From NCBI GenBank assembly GCA_947588845.1, contig CANQAR010000002.1, forward strand, positions 1 to 64,000: a DNA stretch of 64,000 bases, in the 5' to 3' direction. A model generated the notes under the pieces. That model made no database searches. It saw nothing but the letters and a program-made list of their open reading frames with translations, and was not told the DNA's origin. This document shows positions 60,090 to 64,000 of the stretch, one piece after another. The DNA comes from an uncultured Lachnospiraceae bacterium. Lineage in GTDB: Bacteria > Bacillota > Clostridia > Lachnospirales > Lachnospiraceae. The position numbers and the translations under genes are program-made. Numbering within the stretch: the stretch's first letter is position 1; each line of letters starts with the position of its first letter.

Positions 60090-60680
60090 TTAACCCAACG
60101 TTTCCAGAATACACTGCCACTCCCGCACCAGTCTTTCCAGAGAGTAAGACGCGTTCGCCGGACTGGTCGACGGAAGACCGACAGCCTCAGCCCCATACCT
60201 GTCCCTTTGATATTTTTCAAACAGCCGTTTCGCTGTTCCTCCATTCGTATAAATCCGCTGAATGGGGCTGCTGTCCAGAATCAGGCTCAGATCCGTCACC
60301 TTCGCATTTCGGATACTGCTGTCACTCGACCCGATAATCTCGCAGGAATCGATCACATCCCACAGGGCAATATGGTTTCCGCGCAGAAATGCCTTCTTTT
60401 CCTCCACACTCAGAGGAAGAGGCTCTTTCAGCAGTTCCGCAAGAACCTTCCAGAAACGGTTCTGCGGATGGCCGTAATAAAACTGCTGTTCCCGTGACTT
60501 GACCGAAGGGAAACTCCCAAGGATCAAAATTCGGCTGTTCTCGTCATAAAACGGCGGGAACTCATGTGTCAATTGCTGATATACGCCCTGTTTTCCGGTT
60601 TTCCGGAAGTTCCTGGCTGGCTGCCTCACGGACTTTTCAGTTTTTTGAATCCTTTCCTCTTTTGTGTCTGTCTGTTTCAT
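60090..60680 (-). CDS. DNA-deoxyinosine glycosylase (uracil-DNA glycosylase superfamily)
   Basis: A 196-residue enzyme of the hypoxanthine-DNA glycosylase family. The motif ILILGSFPSVKSREQQFYYGHPQNRFW holds the active-site region and LPSTSPANA the second conserved motif. It should remove deaminated adenine (hypoxanthine) from DNA. An N-terminal extension of about 35 charged residues precedes the fold. GGAGAG box before the ATG. It appears as a single gene unit. Confidence 0.88.
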   Translation of the reverse strand: MKQTDTKEERIQKTEKSVRQPARNFRKTGKQGVYQQLTHEFPPFYDENSRILILGSFPSVKSREQQFYYGHPQNRFWKVLAELLKEPLPLSVEEKKAFLRGNHIALWDVIDSCEIIGSSDSSIRNAKVTDLSLILDSSPIQRIYTNGGTAKRLFEKYQRDRYGAEAVGLPSTSPANASYSLERLVREWQCILETLG

Positions 60681-60717
60681 TTTGGCTCTCCTGATCCCCT
60701 GTAAATATCTTCATGAA

Positions 60718-62577
60718 CTACTCTGCTTTAATTTTTACCTTTTTGCCCGAAAATGCAATTCCAAATTTCAGTATATTTCTTATTCCTTCTTCCCGCATTT
60801 CAGAATTATACTCTCTATCTTTAATCTGTGTCAGTGCTTCTTCAGCCAATGTCTCCAGTGCGTCTGCATCCAGGCCTTTCTTCCATTTTAATTCCATGAT
60901 AATTCCTGGATACTTACTCTCTCTGGGAATCAGGCTGATATCATACCTTCCGTCCCCGGATTCTCGATTCGATTTGATCTTATAGTGATTATCCATCAAA
61001 GAAACCAGACCAAGCGTAAGTCCATGGTAAAAACCCTCTGCACCGGCATCATAAAAACTGACAGACTTATTCATATACTCTGCAACCGCTTTCTGAAGCC
61101 TTTTAAAATCATTTGCATAAAGGCTTTCCGCAATCTTATTTGCCGTGGTTTTTGTAATGGCCCCAATCTGAAGCAAATGTGATAACACTTCATTCTTATA
61201 AACTACCGCAATCTCTTTATTTGGAATAGAAACCTCACATAAATATGTGCCATCTGCCTGAAGCTCCTTCTTCAGCGTTTTCAGATATCCTGCCACCAGC
61301 AGAAGGCTGTAGATATTAGCCGGATCTTCCGTCAGGGATCTGTATACCACATTCTGGTCAATTCTCACAATAACCTGCTCTCCCTGTAATAAAGCATATA
61401 ACTTTTCTGTAATATCCTCCGCAGCAGCCTTCAAGACATTTTCAAGCACTTCATTCTTTCCTGTATTCACCCAGTATGCCTGCGGAATACATCCCTTCGA
61501 AATATAGCTGATTACAGACCAGGGATTGTAGATTTCCGTACTTCCAAACAGATAACCGTCATACCATTCTCTAAGCTCTGCCTCTTTGTCCATCATTTCA
61601 TAATATTCCAGCATCTCATGGACTTCCTGACAGGTAAATCCAAAGTAGCTGTCGTATTCTTCATCCATCACAGAATTTACAGTCAGATTATTAAGACCGC
61701 TGAAGATGCTCTCCTGAGCTATACGCAGAACTCCGGTAAGAAAACCATAGGAAAGATTCTTATTATCTTTAAAAGCTCCTGAGAAAAAATTTCTCATAAA
61801 GCTGATGATTTCATCATAAAAATCCTTCGAATACCCTTCCTGAATCGGCGTATCATACTCATCGATAATAATGACCGGAGCCCTTCCATAATGTTTCGCC
61901 AGCATTCTGGACAAATTCTCCAAAGAAGATGTAAGCTCCACTTCATCTGCGTTCCCGGCCAGAATTTTTGCAAAATATTCTTTCTCATGGTCTGCCAGCC
62001 CATCGCTTTTCTGTAATTCCAGATGTCTTCCAAACTCGGCCTGCAGCAGTCCCTTAAACTTATCAATCGTTTCTTTCCAGGAATCGAATTTCACATCTTT
62101 AAAGGACAGAAAAATAACCGGATACTTTCCTTGATGGGAGCGATATTCACTGCCGCATTTCCAGATAGCTTTATCCCGAAAATACTTACTTGTGTCTTCT
62201 TCTGATATTTCAAAGAAAACTCTGAGCATATCCATATTCAAAGTTTTTCCAAATCTTCTCGGTCTTGTAAACAGCGATACCAGTGGCCTCCGTTCCAGAA
62301 AATCCTTAATAAGCAGCGTCTTATCGACATAGTAATACTCTGACTGTGCACGGGCATAATCAGAAATGCCAATTGGAAGAGGCTTTATTCCTTTTGTATT
62401 TTTCTTACCATATCTTCCGGATGAAGAGCGACCATCTGCCGGCTTTTTTGCCTCATCAGGAATCTGCCAGTTTTTACCATTCTTAACTGCGCCGGGAATT
62501 TTTCCGGATCTGCAGAATGCGGTAACTGTACGTTCCGTAACATTCCATATCGCTGCCATTTCCCTGCTGGTCTTCAT
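60718..62577 (-). CDS. HTH-AAA-ATPase-like protein with C-terminal PD-(D/E)XK nuclease-like domain
   Basis: A 619-residue protein. Residues 1-50 resemble an excisionase-type helix-turn-helix (MAAIWNVTERTVTAFCRSGKIP). Next is an AAA-ATPase-like domain (YVDKTLLIKDFLERR, Walker A-like RPRRFGKTLN, Walker B VIIIDEYDTPI). The C terminus carries a PDDEXK_9-type motif, with D in YDISLIP and ExK in GIIMELKWKK. This AAA/PDDEXK family is abundant in gut anaerobes, but its role is not settled. The start is uncertain; ATG 62577 has a GGGAG box, with alternatives at 62586 and 62643. It is divergent from spoIIID. Confidence 0.82.
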   Translation of the reverse strand: MKTSREMAAIWNVTERTVTAFCRSGKIPGAVKNGKNWQIPDEAKKPADGRSSSGRYGKKNTKGIKPLPIGISDYARAQSEYYYVDKTLLIKDFLERRPLVSLFTRPRRFGKTLNMDMLRVFFEISEEDTSKYFRDKAIWKCGSEYRSHQGKYPVIFLSFKDVKFDSWKETIDKFKGLLQAEFGRHLELQKSDGLADHEKEYFAKILAGNADEVELTSSLENLSRMLAKHYGRAPVIIIDEYDTPIQEGYSKDFYDEIISFMRNFFSGAFKDNKNLSYGFLTGVLRIAQESIFSGLNNLTVNSVMDEEYDSYFGFTCQEVHEMLEYYEMMDKEAELREWYDGYLFGSTEIYNPWSVISYISKGCIPQAYWVNTGKNEVLENVLKAAAEDITEKLYALLQGEQVIVRIDQNVVYRSLTEDPANIYSLLLVAGYLKTLKKELQADGTYLCEVSIPNKEIAVVYKNEVLSHLLQIGAITKTTANKIAESLYANDFKRLQKAVAEYMNKSVSFYDAGAEGFYHGLTLGLVSLMDNHYKIKSNRESGDGRYDISLIPRESKYPGIIMELKWKKGLDADALETLAEEALTQIKDREYNSEMREEGIRNILKFGIAFSGKKVKIKAE

Positions 62578-62674
62578 CTCGCTCATCTCCCATCCATTAC
62601 CCGACCTTCCCTGATTCATAACCTTTCCGACCTCTGCATACACTGTAAAAACAGGCTTCCCGGGGGATTTTTCC

Positions 62675-62932
62675 TTGAAGGATTACATAGAAGAGCGGGT
62701 ACTTAACATAGCAAACTATATCATTGACAACGGCACCACCGTGCGCGACGCCGCAAAAAAATTCGGAATCAGCAAAAGTACGGTACACAAAGACGTGACG
62801 GAACGTCTCGGCCAGCTCAACCCTTCTCTCGCTGCCGAGACGCGCAAAGTACTCGACGTAAACAAAAAGGAACGGCATATCCGCGGCGGACTCGCGACGC
62901 GGGAGAAATATCTGCATCAGCATTCCTGCTAA
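62675..62932 (+). CDS. spoIIID: Sporulation transcriptional regulator SpoIIID
   Basis: An 85-residue DNA-binding protein acting in the mother cell during sporulation. The helix-turn-helix TVRDAAKKFGISKSTVHKDV and the C-terminal basic HIRGGLATREKY are hallmarks. The start is a TTG with a GGGGGA box at about 62662. It is one of only two plus-strand genes and is complete. Confidence 0.95.
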   Translation: MKDYIEERVLNIANYIIDNGTTVRDAAKKFGISKSTVHKDVTERLGQLNPSLAAETRKVLDVNKKERHIRGGLATREKYLHQHSC

Positions 62933-62936
62933 ACGA

Positions 62937-62979
62937 TCGAGCAGGAGGATGTTTTCCTCCTGCTCTCCGCGCGACCCGG
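62937..62979. repeat. Dispersed palindromic repeat, family D, copy 2 (partial)
   Basis: The stem GAGCAGGAGG...CCTCCTGCTC and following CGCGCGACCCGG match the 48.25 kb element, with a different loop. It lies between the convergent spoIIID and nudC genes and could end both transcripts, but no U tract follows on either strand. Confidence 0.6.
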
Positions 62980-63020
62980 ATAAACCAAAGTCAGCACCCC
63001 ACGGCAGAAACCTGCTCTGC

Positions 63021-63854
63021 TCACAGACCTCCGTCCTTAAATACCTGCATCATCTCCCGCGTCAGGCTTATTCCATCATTCTCGGGAATTTCATCCCTGG
63101 TGCACCATCTTGCAAGAGAGAGCTCATGATCGTCAAGATGGACCGTATCATCCCCGTCAAGCTCGGCAAAGAATCCAAACAGCAGCGTATCCGTGAAAGA
63201 CCAGGGCTGACTCTTGTAGTACTTCAGATTTTTTACTTTAAGGCCGGTCTCCTCCATCACTTCCCGGTGCACCGTTTCCTCAATCGTCTCCCCGATCTCG
63301 GCAAACCCGGCGATCAGTGCGTACCGCTTGAAATCACGGTCCGCATATTTCGTCAGAAGCAGCCTGTCTCCATGCATCACCCCGACAATCACAGCTGGAC
63401 AGATCTTCGGATATTCCGTCTGACCGCACGCAGGACATTTCATCATCCGCTCTTTTTCATCGTGAACCATCGGCTTTCCACATGCAGGACAAAAACGCCG
63501 CGCATGGTACCATCCCCAGAGCTGATAGCCCGTCACTCCGGCGAATGCAGCCTCTGCAGGACCATTCTGCCTCAGTCCGGATATCTTCATCCATTCTGCC
63601 CCCGGAAATTTTTCCTCCAAAAGATCCTGTACCAGGTAATAATTTATCCCATCGACTGCAAACAGGTACGTATACGCGCCGGCTTCCTCCGGCTGTGCCT
63701 TTTCAACCTCTTCATAGGTCAAAAATGAAAGACCATTTTCCTGTTTTCTCAAAAAAATCTCATTTTTCCGATAGCAAAGCATACGGCTGTCCTTTTGTGG
63801 GACAGTCGGCCGGTATTCATTGCGATATCTTCCTGTACCAATATCCTGAATCAT
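63021..63854 (-). CDS. nudC: NAD+ diphosphatase / RNA deNADding enzyme NudC
   Basis: A 277-residue Nudix hydrolase. A four-cysteine zinc ribbon (FCPACGKPM, KCPACGQ) precedes the Nudix box GFAEIGETIEETVHREVMEETG, and the NADH-specific SQPW motif follows as SQPWSF. It cleaves NAD(H) to NMN and AMP and can remove NAD caps from RNA. AAGGGAAG box before the ATG. The remaining 146 bp to the window edge hold nothing recognisable. Confidence 0.93.
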   Translation of the reverse strand: MIQDIGTGRYRNEYRPTVPQKDSRMLCYRKNEIFLRKQENGLSFLTYEEVEKAQPEEAGAYTYLFAVDGINYYLVQDLLEEKFPGAEWMKISGLRQNGPAEAAFAGVTGYQLWGWYHARRFCPACGKPMVHDEKERMMKCPACGQTEYPKICPAVIVGVMHGDRLLLTKYADRDFKRYALIAGFAEIGETIEETVHREVMEETGLKVKNLKYYKSQPWSFTDTLLFGFFAELDGDDTVHLDDHELSLARWCTRDEIPENDGISLTREMMQVFKDGGL

Positions 63855-64000
63855 AACAAATTCTTCCCTTCAAGTTTCCTGTTATTTTTTACATAAAACT
63901 TACTGCGCCGAATTTCTTCCGCAAATTCATGTATGTTCTTCGGAATGTTTGTGCCCGGAAGGCATACTTTTGTTTTCCGCCGCTGCTAATTCCATGTAAA

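Overview
The window looks like chromosomal DNA of an anaerobic, spore-forming, Gram-positive Clostridia, most likely a Lachnospiraceae gut bacterium. Evidence: spoVAD/spoVAE and spoIIID, a meso-DAP type MurE (DNPR motif), strong AGGAGG ribosome binding sites, a ChvE/MmsAB sugar transporter and an Mrp/Mbh-type antiporter. GC is roughly 50%. Nearly all genes lie on the minus strand; only larC and spoIIID are convincingly on the plus strand. No rRNA, tRNA, CRISPR array or intact insertion sequence was seen.

Layout (read along the minus strand, so from high to low coordinates within each block). 1-9.75 kb: a housekeeping operon murE-priA-def-fmt-Zn protease-rsmB-rlmN-PP2C phosphatase-PrkC kinase (the last cut by the window edge). 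9.77-13.95 kb: a monosaccharide ABC transporter with a near-perfect promoter and terminator. 14.2-20.4 kb: gltB-gltD glutamate synthase. 20.7-31.15 kb: an unusual locus of a transmembrane Ser/Thr kinase, a ~1780-residue Glu/Thr/Ser-rich repeat protein, a repeat-bearing YARHG-domain protein and a 379-residue membrane-anchored protein, followed by a CPBP protease. 31.5-35.8 kb: a secreted FN3 protein, a HAD phosphatase, an HD hydrolase and a cell-wall amidase fused to a catalytically dead beta-lactamase fold. 36-45.5 kb: a ten-gene Mrp/Mbh-like cation/proton antiporter operon with four NuoL/M/N-like subunits and no hydrogenase genes. 45.8-49.8 kb: FAH-family hydrolase, aspartokinase, aldehyde dehydrogenase. 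49.8-52.4 kb: alcohol dehydrogenase, SCP2-like protein and MarR regulator, which form one unit with the aldehyde dehydrogenase. 52.4-57.7 kb: spoVAE/spoVAD, GNAT, PlsC, glycerol-1-phosphate dehydrogenase, HAD phosphatase. 58-64 kb: larC, deoxyinosine glycosylase, an HTH/AAA/PD-(D/E)XK protein, spoIIID and nudC.

Intergenic DNA carries at least four families of short dispersed, hairpin-forming repeats, each present two or more times in this window. One is a ~200 bp MITE-like element with terminal inverted repeats (one full copy, two half copies, one possible relic). Another shows stem changes in both arms between its two copies, suggesting selection on structure. The strongest candidates for undescribed biology are the kinase/giant-repeat-protein locus, the four-pump antiporter operon without a hydrogenase, and these structured repeats.
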